DNA of 64,000 nt, taken from a bacterium (GTDB taxonomy: Bacteria > CLD3 > SB21). Shown here one piece after another: positions 16,493 through 26,300 of this stretch. The notes beneath the pieces were generated by a model that saw only the letters and a list, made by a program, of their open reading frames with translations, searched no databases and was not told the DNA's origin. Every line of letters begins with the position of its first letter. Position 1 is the stretch's first letter. The DNA is taken from positions 113,816 through 177,815 of the forward strand of contig JABWCP010000002.1 in NCBI GenBank assembly GCA_013360215.1, given 5' to 3'. The position numbers were made by a program, and so were the translations under genes.

Positions 16493-18199
16493 CTATAGAA
16501 AACCGACCTTTTGACGCATGAGATCCCGTGCGTTTTTAATGGCCGCATCAGTGATGATTGCACCACCTAGAAGTTTGGCAATCTCTGTTTCTCTCTCATT
16601 TTCCTTCAGTTGACGAATTGTCGTTATTGTATGATGCCCCTGCGTTTGTTTTTGAACGCTAAAATGTGTTTGGGCCAATGCAGCTATTTGAGGTAAGTGC
16701 GTGATGCTGATGATTTGGTGAGACTCAGACAGTTCACTTAACGCGATTCCAACGGCTTGTGCAATACGACCGGATATGCCGACATCAATTTCGTCAAATA
16801 TCATGGTGGGAATTTTATCCGATTGCGCTAAGGCCGTTTTTAAACTAAGCATAATACGCGAAATTTCACCGCCGGAAGCTACTTTGACGAGCGGTTTAAG
16901 TGATTCACCGGCGTTAGCCGAAATGAAAAATTCAACATGATCAATACCTTGTGCCGCAGCTTGGACGGGCTTATCTTTCGAAATAAACCAACCATTCGGT
17001 GCCTCAATCTGTGCGATCATAGTTTTAAATTGTGCTTTTTCTATGCCGAGCTTAACCAACTCTTGCGCAACACGTTTATCAAGTTTTTCGGCGGCTTTGG
17101 TTCGTGTCGCAGAAACCGCATGTGCGCACTTACCGTAGTTTTCAATAGCTTTATTTAGTTCCTTTTTTAAAGCTAGAAGCTGGTCATCATAATTCTCTGA
17201 TAATGAAACATAGCCTTGATACTCTTCTTTGGCTCGGATTATGTCTTCAATAGAACCGTATTTACGTTTCAATTTTTGTAAATTCATCAATCGCGTTCGC
17301 ATGAGCTCTAAACGCTCAGGATCAAATACGATTTTATGATTATATTCGCCCAAAACGCGGGCTATTTCCGCGATAGCAATTACGGCGCTATCGAAATCTT
17401 TCTGATAATCAATCAGCCTCTCATCAAACGAACAAAGTTGATTAAGTTTTGATTTTACTTGCTCCAATCGTTCGATAATGGCCCCATCCGATTCGTATAA
17501 ATCTTGGTACGCGCTGCGGCTCAATTCATATATTTTCTCCGAATTCGAAGCTAATTTTTCTTCTTGTATTAATGATTCATCCTCGCCCGGTTGAGGATTG
17601 ACTTCTTCGATCTCTTTAAGTTGAAAACTATAATATTCTTTCTTATCAATTATACTCTGTTTATTGGTTTCAATTTCATGAATACGACGCTGGAGCGCTG
17701 TAACTGATTTATATATTTCAGTCAGTTGCTGTACATTTTCAGCATTGTTGGCATATGCATCCAAAAATTCGATATGGAATTCTTGGCGAATGAGAGATTG
17801 ATGTTCATGTTGACCATGTAGATCAACGAGATAATCACCGATGGATTTGAGCAATCCCGTAGTAATAAGATTGTCATTTACAAAACAACGATTTTGACCG
17901 CGTGTCGAAATCTCACGGCGCAATACAAGTTCATCATTCCATTCCAGGTCATTATCCGTGAAGATTGCTCTTAAAAGGCGATTCGGTTTAGTGTGAAAGA
18001 CGCCTTCGATTATCGCTTTATCCGCTCCGTTACGAATATGATCCGTCGATGCCCTTTCACCCAATATCATCGAAATTGCGCCCAAAAGAATGGACTTCCC
18101 AGCGCCCGTTTCACCGGTAATAATATTCAATCCTTTACCAAAGATAATTTCAGCATCCTCGATAAGCGCGAAATTCTTAATTGTTAGCGAAGTGATCAT
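16493..18199 (-). CDS. recN: RecN DNA repair protein
   Basis: A 568-residue SMC-like ATPase of normal RecN length. Walker A is GETGAGKS (29-36), a central coiled coil runs from about 155 to 370, the ABC-type signature is ASGGEISR (about 440) and Walker B is MIFDEIDVGISG (about 460), followed by SITHLPQIAALA. The N-terminus, MITSLTIKNFALIEDAEI, is characteristic. RecN holds broken DNA ends together during recombination. It starts 7 bases after ribH ends. Together with addAB across the tRNA, this window carries a large part of the double-strand break repair set. Confidence 0.96.
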   Translation of the reverse strand: MITSLTIKNFALIEDAEIIFGKGLNIITGETGAGKSILLGAISMILGERASTDHIRNGADKAIIEGVFHTKPNRLLRAIFTDNDLEWNDELVLRREISTRGQNRCFVNDNLITTGLLKSIGDYLVDLHGQHEHQSLIRQEFHIEFLDAYANNAENVQQLTEIYKSVTALQRRIHEIETNKQSIIDKKEYYSFQLKEIEEVNPQPGEDESLIQEEKLASNSEKIYELSRSAYQDLYESDGAIIERLEQVKSKLNQLCSFDERLIDYQKDFDSAVIAIAEIARVLGEYNHKIVFDPERLELMRTRLMNLQKLKRKYGSIEDIIRAKEEYQGYVSLSENYDDQLLALKKELNKAIENYGKCAHAVSATRTKAAEKLDKRVAQELVKLGIEKAQFKTMIAQIEAPNGWFISKDKPVQAAAQGIDHVEFFISANAGESLKPLVKVASGGEISRIMLSLKTALAQSDKIPTMIFDEIDVGISGRIAQAVGIALSELSESHQIISITHLPQIAALAQTHFSVQKQTQGHHTITTIRQLKENERETEIAKLLGGAIITDAAIKNARDLMRQKVGFL

Positions 18200-18206
18200 A
18201 AAGGCA

Positions 18207-18677
18207 TTATTGGCGGGATGATTTGATCCTTAGAATTAACTTGGCCATTTCGACGGCGGCCATTGCGGCTTCATACCCTTTATTCGATTTATCATTTTTG
18301 ACACGATCCATTGCATCTTCCAAGGTATTGACTGTTAATACTCCAAAAATGACGGGTACACCGGTTAATAGACTTACTTGTGATAGTCCGCGCGTTGTTT
18401 CGGCTGAAACGTATTCAAAATGTGGTGTATTTCCTCTTATTACACAACCGAGAGCAACGATTGCATTATATTTACCTGTTTCGCATAAATGTTTTGCCGA
18501 GACAGGGAGCTCCATAGCGCCCGGAGCATCATAAACATCAATGTATTTTTGATCAATACCCGCATCTTGAAACCCTTGAGCCAAACCTTCAAACAATAAA
18601 TTTACTACATTTTGATTGAAAGCGCTCTTTATGATCCCAAAAGAAAGATTAGGAGACTTTAAGGAAGATGTATGCAT
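18207..18677 (-). CDS. ribH: 6,7-dimethyl-8-ribityllumazine synthase
   Basis: A 156-residue protein of standard lumazine-synthase length. The substrate-binding motifs are GAMELPVSAK (about 49-58), VALGCVIRGNTPHFEYV (about 74-90, with the catalytic His in TPHFEYV), VPVIFGVLTVNTLEDAMDR and NKGYEAAMAAVEMA. It makes the penultimate intermediate of riboflavin synthesis. The start overlaps the previous gene by one base. Other riboflavin genes are not nearby, so this is a lone rib gene inside an envelope/repair series. Confidence 0.95.
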   Translation of the reverse strand: MHTSSLKSPNLSFGIIKSAFNQNVVNLLFEGLAQGFQDAGIDQKYIDVYDAPGAMELPVSAKHLCETGKYNAIVALGCVIRGNTPHFEYVSAETTRGLSQVSLLTGVPVIFGVLTVNTLEDAMDRVKNDKSNKGYEAAMAAVEMAKLILRIKSSRQ

Positions 18678-19534
18678 TAGAAGGTTACCTCAAGCGATGG
18701 ATAAGCCTTTAATCTTAAATTAAGATCATTAACCGGATTGATACGAAGGCCCATTTGAACAGATTCAGTAGAATTAGAAGTCTTATACTTCTTAGTGATC
18801 CACACAACATCTAACACGCTAAGCGCTCTATTTGCAAGCATATAACCCGTTGCATTTCTAGCATTTTCTAGCCATGCATTGCTTTTTACACGCATGCTTC
18901 GATAGTATTTCATGCGATCCGTCAAATTATAGGGTGTATATCCTGTAGAACGATTGGGAATATCTACCAAATCCCAATTTGCATCACTCCACCCTTGTCC
19001 AAACTGTTCAGGATACTTATAGATCATTTCATAATATTGCTGGCGTCCGCTTTTGTATAAATGATGTACGGATATACCGCTAAGGCTTCCCCATTCGTTT
19101 TCGGCAGCTTCAAGTTTATCTCTATCAATACCTGATGATTTGCGACCTAAATAACCATCCGAGAGCTGCAAGGTTGTTTCTAAAAATAGAAGATAGTTAT
19201 CTACATTCCAATTTTTATCGGCATACCTAATGTATTCTTTTTCTTTTTTAAGTCCTGCATTACGGTATGAAAAATAAGTTATCCATGTTGCGGTTTCTGC
19301 AACCATAAAGAGCCCTGCAGCCCAATAACTTCTTTTTCCTTGCTTCAAATACAGTTCGCCGGCTCCAGGCATTAAGATGGATAAACCGATTGCTTTCAAT
19401 GTAGATGGTTTTGAAGCAGTAACTTCATTTTGCTTTCTTATGACTATCGGCGATGATTGCGTTTCATAAGTTTGAGCAACAAGACCCAGCGCAACAATAT
19501 GGACGCAGCAAAAATAGAATTTGTACTTCAACAT
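18677..19534 (-). CDS. Exported/membrane protein of unknown function (DUF5683-like)
   Basis: A 285-residue protein with an N-terminal signal or anchor segment (about 5-20). A motif at about 52-75 (LSILMPGAGELYLKQGKRSYWAAG) resembles the PGxGqxY-K/R-Gyw segment of DUF5683-type small membrane proteins, followed by a helix to about 90. The rest is Tyr-rich and soluble-looking. It is flanked by the GWxTD gene (1-base overlap) and ribH (1-base overlap). The GWxTD pairing suggests an envelope role; no enzymatic motif is visible. Confidence 0.7.
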   Translation of the reverse strand: MLKYKFYFCCVHIVALGLVAQTYETQSSPIVIRKQNEVTASKPSTLKAIGLSILMPGAGELYLKQGKRSYWAAGLFMVAETATWITYFSYRNAGLKKEKEYIRYADKNWNVDNYLLFLETTLQLSDGYLGRKSSGIDRDKLEAAENEWGSLSGISVHHLYKSGRQQYYEMIYKYPEQFGQGWSDANWDLVDIPNRSTGYTPYNLTDRMKYYRSMRVKSNAWLENARNATGYMLANRALSVLDVVWITKKYKTSNSTESVQMGLRINPVNDLNLRLKAYPSLEVTF

Positions 19535-21684
19535 TATTTTTCTTTAACAGTTTCCTCAGAAGATGCATTATTCTGCTCCTCACGGGCACTTGTAATTGTG
19601 ATATTAGTCGCACTTACCGCTTCTTTACCGGAGTTTAGATCTTTAACACGAACTTCTAGAGCAGCAACTCCGGTCGGCAGATCCGCTATATCAAAAGCTA
19701 TATATTCTTTTTCATTCACGGACTTACCTTCTTTGACGGTAACAGAAGACGTCGATGCTTCTTTCTTCCCGGTAAAAACACCGGCTACGGAGCTCAAAAA
19801 ACTTTGATTGCTCTCAAGCATTTTAATGGAGTAGGATACCTGATACGATGTCCTATTATCTGCGTTCTTGGCTAAATTATAGATTTCATAATAAATGGTT
19901 AATGGCTTAGTATTAACTAATCCGGCAGCCGGGTTGGGCACAACTTTAAGATTCGACTGAGGTTTAAGGTATTTATCTTTCGTTAAAGTTTGGTCAACAT
20001 ATTGAGCGATTTCTATATCGCTTACCAATAACGAGTCCGAATTATAATCCCGAACATTAAGAACGAATTGATATATTCCGACGCGATCTTTTTCATTATT
20101 TCTCATTTCAACGGCTGCAATATATTTCCCCGGAGTGATATCCGCATCAAACTGATCTAAGAAAAAGTGCGATGTTGTTTCTTTTCCAAATGCCGATATG
20201 TCAAAATCTCTCTCAACCGATTTCACTTCATTATATTTCAAATCATATAATTTCATATGAAGCTTAATTGATGTATTAAACTTGTCCACTTGCGTAATGC
20301 TCGGCGCAAAATTAAGTACTTTAAACGGAACTGTATAATAAAACTCCAATCTTGAATCTTTTTTATTAATACTCCGGAACGACGCAAAATTGCAATTCAT
20401 GGGCAGATGCGGTGCACCGACATCAAATATGAAATTTTGCTTTTTAGAGTATTCTATATTGGCAAGATAGTCTTGAGCAAAATTATTTGTCATTAAAAAA
20501 TTAGAAGCAAAATTTGTACGCTCGAGTCGTTCATAAGCGGTCGGATCGCCTTTAGACAATGTTACAGTCGAATTAAAAGCCTCTTCAGCTCTTCCTTTTA
20601 CAACATCAAGCTGAGTTTTGATCCTGTCAGCCATACGTTGATAATATGGATTAATAAGTGCACGTTCGTTAAAAATATCATATAAAGTACTCCCGCGATT
20701 ACTGATGTCAACCGCGTCAAAAAGCGAGCCAAGCTCATAATAACCCGATTTTTCTATAAAATCGAAGTACAAGCCAGACTTTATATGATCATACGTCCAT
20801 GATTCGTTATCTCTTACTTCATCTGTAATTCGCCCAATATATCTCTGACCAGGTTTTCCTAACCTCAAATAAACCATGCCTCGGTCATCATACCATGGTT
20901 CAGCAGATTTGGAAAAATTTGAACGAACAAACGATAATCGTTTGTAATGCTCTATTAATCTTTCATTTACTGCATCCAAAGGATTGGGGTCACGTTTTTT
21001 CCAAAATATATTGATAAAAGCCAACCGTTCTTCGTATGACTTTAAGGAATCGTCCCATTGTTTAATTTCTTTTTCAGTTGCTATATCACGACAGTCTGAA
21101 AATAGGCGATCGATGTTTTTAGTATCACGTATTTCATTCAACCCCCCATAAAAAGCTTCGCTAGCCTCAGTAGAACGATTAAGATCAATAAATACCATGG
21201 ATAATTCAATTAATGGCCAAGTATCATTTAGATCTATAAGTGTACCTTGCTTAAACGCATCTATTGCCAAATCATACTCACCTTTTTCACGATAAATATA
21301 TCCGAGTTGTATCCAAACGTTAGGAAATCCAAACGAAGAATACCGATCATTTTTTTTGATTACATTTCTAATGTCAGTTTCTGCCCCATCGAAGGCTCCA
21401 TCAAGTCGCAATACTACACCTTTTACAAACCACAGTTCAATATCATTTGGATTGAGAACCACTGCACGTTCGATCATTTTACGAGCGCGCTTTATTTTAT
21501 CACCAAAAATTTTAGATAACGCTTTAGCAGCAGTTGGCAATCTTTCAAAAGCTCGTATATTTTCAACTGCTTGATTTTTCAAAATCTCAACCGAGTCTAT
21601 TTCCGACTGTGCAGTTAGGTTTTTACCTACAAAGAAGTTTACTATAAAAAACGTCCCAACTAAAATAAAGATTTGTTTTTTCAT
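19534..21684 (-). CDS. GWxTD-domain exported TPR protein
   Basis: A 716-residue protein with a signal peptide (about 1-26, ending LTAQ). TPR-like helices occupy about 40-200 (VLNPNDIELWFVKGVVLR and similar). The GWxTD domain lies around 255-320, where the typical GW-x-TD is represented by NESWTYDH and followed by LYFDF. The C-terminal half is beta-rich. GWxTD proteins occur in Acidobacteriota, Ignavibacteria and candidate phyla and are of unknown function. It is the first gene of a run to the carbonic anhydrase gene, with overlaps of 1 base at its 3' end. Confidence 0.82.
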   Translation of the reverse strand: MKKQIFILVGTFFIVNFFVGKNLTAQSEIDSVEILKNQAVENIRAFERLPTAAKALSKIFGDKIKRARKMIERAVVLNPNDIELWFVKGVVLRLDGAFDGAETDIRNVIKKNDRYSSFGFPNVWIQLGYIYREKGEYDLAIDAFKQGTLIDLNDTWPLIELSMVFIDLNRSTEASEAFYGGLNEIRDTKNIDRLFSDCRDIATEKEIKQWDDSLKSYEERLAFINIFWKKRDPNPLDAVNERLIEHYKRLSFVRSNFSKSAEPWYDDRGMVYLRLGKPGQRYIGRITDEVRDNESWTYDHIKSGLYFDFIEKSGYYELGSLFDAVDISNRGSTLYDIFNERALINPYYQRMADRIKTQLDVVKGRAEEAFNSTVTLSKGDPTAYERLERTNFASNFLMTNNFAQDYLANIEYSKKQNFIFDVGAPHLPMNCNFASFRSINKKDSRLEFYYTVPFKVLNFAPSITQVDKFNTSIKLHMKLYDLKYNEVKSVERDFDISAFGKETTSHFFLDQFDADITPGKYIAAVEMRNNEKDRVGIYQFVLNVRDYNSDSLLVSDIEIAQYVDQTLTKDKYLKPQSNLKVVPNPAAGLVNTKPLTIYYEIYNLAKNADNRTSYQVSYSIKMLESNQSFLSSVAGVFTGKKEASTSSVTVKEGKSVNEKEYIAFDIADLPTGVAALEVRVKDLNSGKEAVSATNITITSAREEQNNASSEETVKEK

Positions 21685-21758
21685 GTTTTGTCTTTCTTTA
21701 ATTTTTCATTCAAGAATCTAAATATAAGCTTTCATTTTTTTAATTCAAATAAATCAAA

Positions 21759-21787
21759 TTTTTAAAGTTCATTATTATTGACGTCAA
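21759..21787 (-). promoter_or_regulatory. Candidate promoter for the GWxTD-ribH-recN series
   Basis: On the minus strand TTGACG (21782-21787) and TAAAAA (21759-21764) are 17 bases apart. The -35 overlaps a perfect 12-base palindrome at 21777-21788. The leader to the start codon would be about 65-70 bases and is AT-rich. Confidence 0.35.
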
Positions 21788-21788
21788 T
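21777..21788. promoter_or_regulatory. Perfect 12-base palindrome, possible operator
   Basis: ATTGACGTCAAT reads the same on both strands and overlaps the candidate -35 of the GWxTD gene, a place where a dimeric regulator could act. The protein that would bind is not known. Confidence 0.35.
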
Positions 21789-21889
21789 TATTTGACACCT
21801 CCAAAATTACTACATTTCACAATTTAAAATACAAACACATAAGCGCTTAATTGTTAATGTTTTATAAAAAAACAACTAAACTGAAATAT

Positions 21890-21905
21890 TGGCATTATTT
21901 ATGCT
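21890..21905 (+). promoter_or_regulatory. Sigma-54-type -24/-12 promoter candidate
   Basis: TGGCAT followed after 7 bases by TGCT puts the GG and GC dinucleotides exactly 12 bases apart (G21891 and G21903), the spacing of RpoN promoters (TGGCAY-N-N4-TTGC). Initiation would fall near 21916, about 34 bases before the receiver gene. One T of the TTGC box is replaced by A. No enhancer-binding protein gene is in the window. Confidence 0.45.
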
Positions 21906-21949
21906 TCTAAATAAGAGGTTCTCAAAGACAAATCAATACTAATAAAATT

Positions 21950-22444
21950 TTGAAAACAGACAAAGCACAAAAGCCCAATTTACAGCAACTCACATCTACA
22001 CATCAAGAGATTGATCTGATTTCGAATTCAAAAAAGCCAACTGTTTTATTAGTAGAAGATGATGACATTGCCGGCTCGACTATAGCTATGATGGTTGAGA
22101 CATTACATTGTAGTGTGATACGCGTTGAAAATGGGCTTGATGCGTTAAGTATTGTCGGCTCCATGAAGATAGATTTAGTTATCACTGATTTGTGTTTACC
22201 TGTCATGTCGGGAACAGAAATTATTGAGCACATCAGAAAAATAAATAAAACCGTGCCTATTTTCATTGTTACGGGTTATTTGCATACGGCTACCGAAACA
22301 GAAATGATCTCAGATTCCGATAAAAAAAGTTGTGGTGTCATCGAAATACTTATGAAACCCATCCGTATGAAAAATCTCTTAGATAAAATCAAAGAACATA
22401 CGCTAATTGAAAGTGCTCCTAAAGCCGCTTTAATGAAAATCTAA
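21950..22444 (+). CDS. Stand-alone response-regulator receiver protein
   Basis: A 164-residue CheY-like protein. The acidic pocket is D37-D38 in VLLVEDDD, the phosphoacceptor is D80 in LVITDLCLP, the switch Thr is 108 in FIVTGY and the Lys is 136 in LMKPIRM. About 29 polar residues precede the receiver, and there is no output domain. The only suitable in-frame start is a TTG at 21950 without an evident Shine-Dalgarno; the next ATG would delete the acidic pocket. It is monocistronic, with a sigma-54-like promoter upstream and a strong terminator downstream. The partner kinase is not in the window. Confidence 0.83.
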   Translation: MKTDKAQKPNLQQLTSTHQEIDLISNSKKPTVLLVEDDDIAGSTIAMMVETLHCSVIRVENGLDALSIVGSMKIDLVITDLCLPVMSGTEIIEHIRKINKTVPIFIVTGYLHTATETEMISDSDKKSCGVIEILMKPIRMKNLLDKIKEHTLIESAPKAALMKI

Positions 22445-22473
22445 TTTGCCCGCTTTATCTCCTTTCTTGATAA

Positions 22474-22517
22474 TGAGAACCGATAGGGTTGAATGTACCA
22501 TTCAACCCTATTTTTTT
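22474..22517 (+). terminator. Repeat motif plus intrinsic terminator, copy 1
   Basis: The 14-base motif TGAGAACCGATAGG (22474-22487) runs into a 13-bp stem (ATAGGGTTGAATG at 22483-22495 with its complement at 22499-22511, loop TAC) followed by a T-run to 22517. It ends the receiver transcript. The motif recurs 135 bases downstream next to a different stem. Confidence 0.8.
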
Positions 22518-22600
22518 ATCATAAAACTCTTGCATTGGCGAAATAATTTTATATTATATGAGTTATAAGGAATATGTATTAAAGCCTCACGCACTTCCCT

Positions 22601-22650
22601 CCTTATAGTGAGAACCGATAGGACTAAGTCGCCAGACTTAGTCCTAGTTT
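22601..22650 (+). ncRNA. Repeat motif plus hairpin, copy 2 (possible small RNA 3' end)
   Basis: CCTTATAGTGAGAACCGATAGG repeats the motif of copy 1 and continues into a 12-bp stem (TAGGACTAAGTC at 22619-22630 with its complement at 22635-22646, loop GCCA) and a weak T-rich tail. It is preceded by the C-rich CCCTCCTTA (22597-22605), which equals the usual 3' end of 16S rRNA. The 22518-22600 stretch before it is AT-rich and could hold a promoter (TTGCAT near 22531). Read on the minus strand, the hairpin is placed to terminate the lipoprotein gene. Confidence 0.4.
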
Positions 22651-22651
22651 A

Positions 22652-23287
22652 TTATCTAGCCTTTTTAGCGGCTTTCTTTCTCAATTGTTTACCATGTTCA
22701 GAGTTGATTTTTGTATTTACATCTATATAACCAGGATATTCAATATTTAATCCCGCTACGTTAATTGTCGGCTTAACTTTTACAGTTATGCGCGTAGGCT
22801 TGTCACCTTCTCCGGCCAAATTAAATGCCAACTTTACTAAACTTTCGGCCGATTCGTTACTAAATGATTTCTTTAAGTCCATTTCAATATTAAGCGGTAC
22901 CGTCGCATCTGAATCCGGTAAAATTTCTACCATCTGATCCAAGGCACCCCTCACTATTTCGTTGTTATCTATAAGAACAATCCATTCAAGTCGATTCATT
23001 CCAGCCGGTTTTTCATTAGGATTTTCGACCGACAAGTTAAGAGTAAATGTTAAAGGTAACGTTTTTTTGGTTAGTGCATCAGTTAATTGTGCAGCTTTTT
23101 TTAAACTCAAATCCTTAACTGACTTTACATTTTGTATTTTAATATCAGACAGTTGCATGTGTTCGATATTTTGAACGGAAAAATCACATTTGGCAAACGT
23201 TTTTGCCATATCAATTTGTTTGGCCACACTACAAGAAGACAGCCAAACAGTAAATATACTGAGGCCAATTAAACCTAATTTTTTCAT
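22652..23287 (-). CDS. LEA14-like lipoprotein
   Basis: A 211-residue lipoprotein: signal peptide with lipobox LSSC (Cys19), then a beta-sandwich domain of the water-stress/LEA14 type, with SVKDLSLKKAAQL and LPLTFTLNLSVENPNEKPAGMNRLEWIV, the N-P-N segment being typical of that family. The C-terminus is Lys/Arg-rich. The start at ATG 23287 has GGAG upstream and makes the signal peptide canonical; a longer reading upstream would spoil it. It lies 16 bases behind the TPR/C39-like lipoprotein, so the two are probably one transcript and may act together at the membrane. Confidence 0.8.
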   Translation of the reverse strand: MKKLGLIGLSIFTVWLSSCSVAKQIDMAKTFAKCDFSVQNIEHMQLSDIKIQNVKSVKDLSLKKAAQLTDALTKKTLPLTFTLNLSVENPNEKPAGMNRLEWIVLIDNNEIVRGALDQMVEILPDSDATVPLNIEMDLKKSFSNESAESLVKLAFNLAGEGDKPTRITVKVKPTINVAGLNIEYPGYIDVNTKINSEHGKQLRKKAAKKAR

Positions 23288-23303
23288 ATAATTAACTCCG
23301 TAT

Positions 23304-26300
23304 TTATTTGATCCTCTTTTTGACAATTTCAGAATATTCGCCATCTGGACTACGTCTCAGGTATTCCATGAATTGCGTTTTGGCTTGTGTGATTTGATTG
23401 GTCTTTAGCAATGCCATACCAAAATAGTAGTTATTTATGGCGGCTTCCTCGTCAGTGAAAGTTGATTGGATAAAGCATACCTTGTCCAAAATACGGATTG
23501 CAGCATGATTATCTTGTTTTAGAAACGCAATGATCCCTTGCATACCCGTATAAAGAAAATTGACCGAATCTACCTGTAAAGCCTCTAAAATATAGGATTC
23601 TGCTTTGGTATAGTCGTTCATTTTGATCGCTAATATGTATGCCATGCGATATTTGGCATACGCAAAGTTTGGCCGTATATCAATCGCTTTACGATAATAA
23701 TTCATAGAAATTTCATATAGACCCAATTCCTCACAATCCTGACCTATCTCGGCATATATCCGGGCTTTGTCAGGCATCATTGCCGCTACTTTTTCAAACT
23801 CTGCCGTGGCCTGCGTTAATTTACCCCAAACAGCATATAAAACACCCAAATGCCTATATGCAAAATCGCTGTACATATCATATTCAATAGTAGCTAAAAA
23901 TTCAGATTCGGCTTTTTTCATTAATGATTCGGCGGAATCAGGATAGATTTTACGAACTTGAACAGCCATTTTGAGATGAATCCACCCCATAGTATCGAAA
24001 TAATATGGGTTCCTCTGTGATAATTCTATCGATTTCTGCGAATATTTTTCAGCCGCATCAAGCTTTATTCCACTTACCGCATACCGCCAAGCTATATTGT
24101 TATAAGCGCCATTTTCCTCAGGATATTTCCTGATATTTTCAAACATAAGTGAATCGCCGCGCTTGAAATCATCCGCCGCCGTATATATATCCGCATAAAT
24201 TTGGTCAAGATTCGGAAGCGAAGAATTGGCTTGCTTTACTACATCAAGCGCATCAATGGCTTTTTTTATACGATCGGCCTTTTCTTGTGCCGTCAAGAAG
24301 TTTACATTAATTTCTGTCTGATAAAGACCTGCTACGCTTAGATAGTTTCCTATATTTTCAGGTTCATATCGTAAAGCAAAATTCAATTGTTCATGAGCTT
24401 TTTCAAAATCACCCGTTTCAGCCAATATACTGGCATAAAACGTTCGAGGTTGACTTATAAGTGGATTGATACGAATGGCCTGCTTGAGCTCATTCATAGC
24501 CTCGTCATATTTTTTTTGCGAAAACAAAGCGCTGGCTGAATATAGGTAATTTGTGATATTGGATTCATCAATCTGTTTGGCGCGCCGCGTTATTTGCAAA
24601 ACCTTATCATAATCATATTGGGACAACAATAACCCAGCGCGTCTTAAAATCAAGTCAATACTATTAGGCCGCATCTGAAGAAGCGTATCCATAATGACCG
24701 ATGCTTTGTCAAACTCATCCTTCTGAAGATGCAAAAGCATCATTCCTTCCATCGCGCCTTCATAGTTGGGCTTTAGACGCAAGGATTCGCGATAAAGTTG
24801 TATTGCTTTATCAAAATTTCGAACTCCGGAAGCTTTATCACCTTCCCATTTTTTTTCAACGGCCTGATACGAATTAAGCGGCTCCTCAGTCACAACTACC
24901 GGCGTTTCCAGGGGTAAGACGATCGCGCATTCATTGCCGGACTGTTGCCACTCTCTTAAAAAATCATCGTACGGAATGGCGTGATTATTAGCTACCGTAG
25001 GATCATGCATAATGATCTGATGCTTTGTTTCATCATATCCGATAACAACGACAACATGTCCAAAACCAAAAGGACTTAAAAATACTAATACGGGTATTCC
25101 CTGATCAATGCGCCGCTTGAGGTCATCTAAAGTACCGACATAACCAAATGATTTATATTTTCCTAAGCTTCTGGGATAATGAATGATATCATTAGACTGT
25201 GCTCCCGCATAGTCACTTTTGATTTTTTCATAGATCTCGTCTTGGTCAATGGATTGTTTATAATACGACAAAACCATCGAAAGAGATGCGGCAGCGCATT
25301 GTGGACCGTGCTGTCGGACGTAGGGTATATTTTCAAGTACAACTTTTTTTGGTTTTTCGAGGTTTTCAATCGTCGTATGAATTAAATCAACAGCATATGA
25401 AGCGTCTTGCTGAGTCAATTTAGCCGTTGCGTCACGAAATTCTTTGGTCACAAAGACATTTTTAAGTTTGCGAATCAGGCGTTTTTGTATGTCAAATTCG
25501 AACTCCGATTCACCTTTATTTTGAATCGTAACATATCCTGTTTCACCATACCGAGCCGCATCATAACTTCCAAGAACACCGTAATACTTTTTCCCGTAAG
25601 CAATCTGACTGTTGATGTCATCCAATTCGGTAACGGCATCAAGATTGCCGAGCTTAAAGATATTCTGACCGGAACGCCATATTTCACCTTCCGAAATCAC
25701 ACGGCGTGTAAAATTACCGTGTAAATCCTCCATAACGGCTATGACTAATCTCGATAAACCCACAGGATCTTCTTCCATCAATCCATATATATTTGTCACT
25801 CCGTAGATATCGGAAATTCTGAGATAAAACCTTTGCCCCTGAATTGCTTTTTCTTTTGCCGCAATCGCATAACCATTGATTTCAAGAATATCTAATGCAA
25901 ATTCAGCGACACCATAAGGGGTAATGTCTAGTACTTGCTCTTGGAACGTGATAATTATTTCACGAGATAGATCACCATTGGCATCCGCACCTAATAATGC
26001 ATCATTTTTGGATTTTATTTTTAATCGGTAAGTATTGGTTTGTCCGATACGTAAGGAGTCGTCAAAGTAAAAACGCGAGGGACCGATGGACTGAGAAAAT
26101 TGACCTATACCGGCTTGCTGTAGATCGTTTTCGTCCGGTACAAAATATTCAGGTACTCGACGCGACAAAGTTTCATAGATTGAAACAGCATTTTCATAAT
26201 CGGATTTATCGGCATACACTTTTGAAAGATAATACAGCGCATCCCCGTCCGCCGTGTCTATCCGCAAACACTGCAGAAATTGTTGAATACTTTTATCGTG

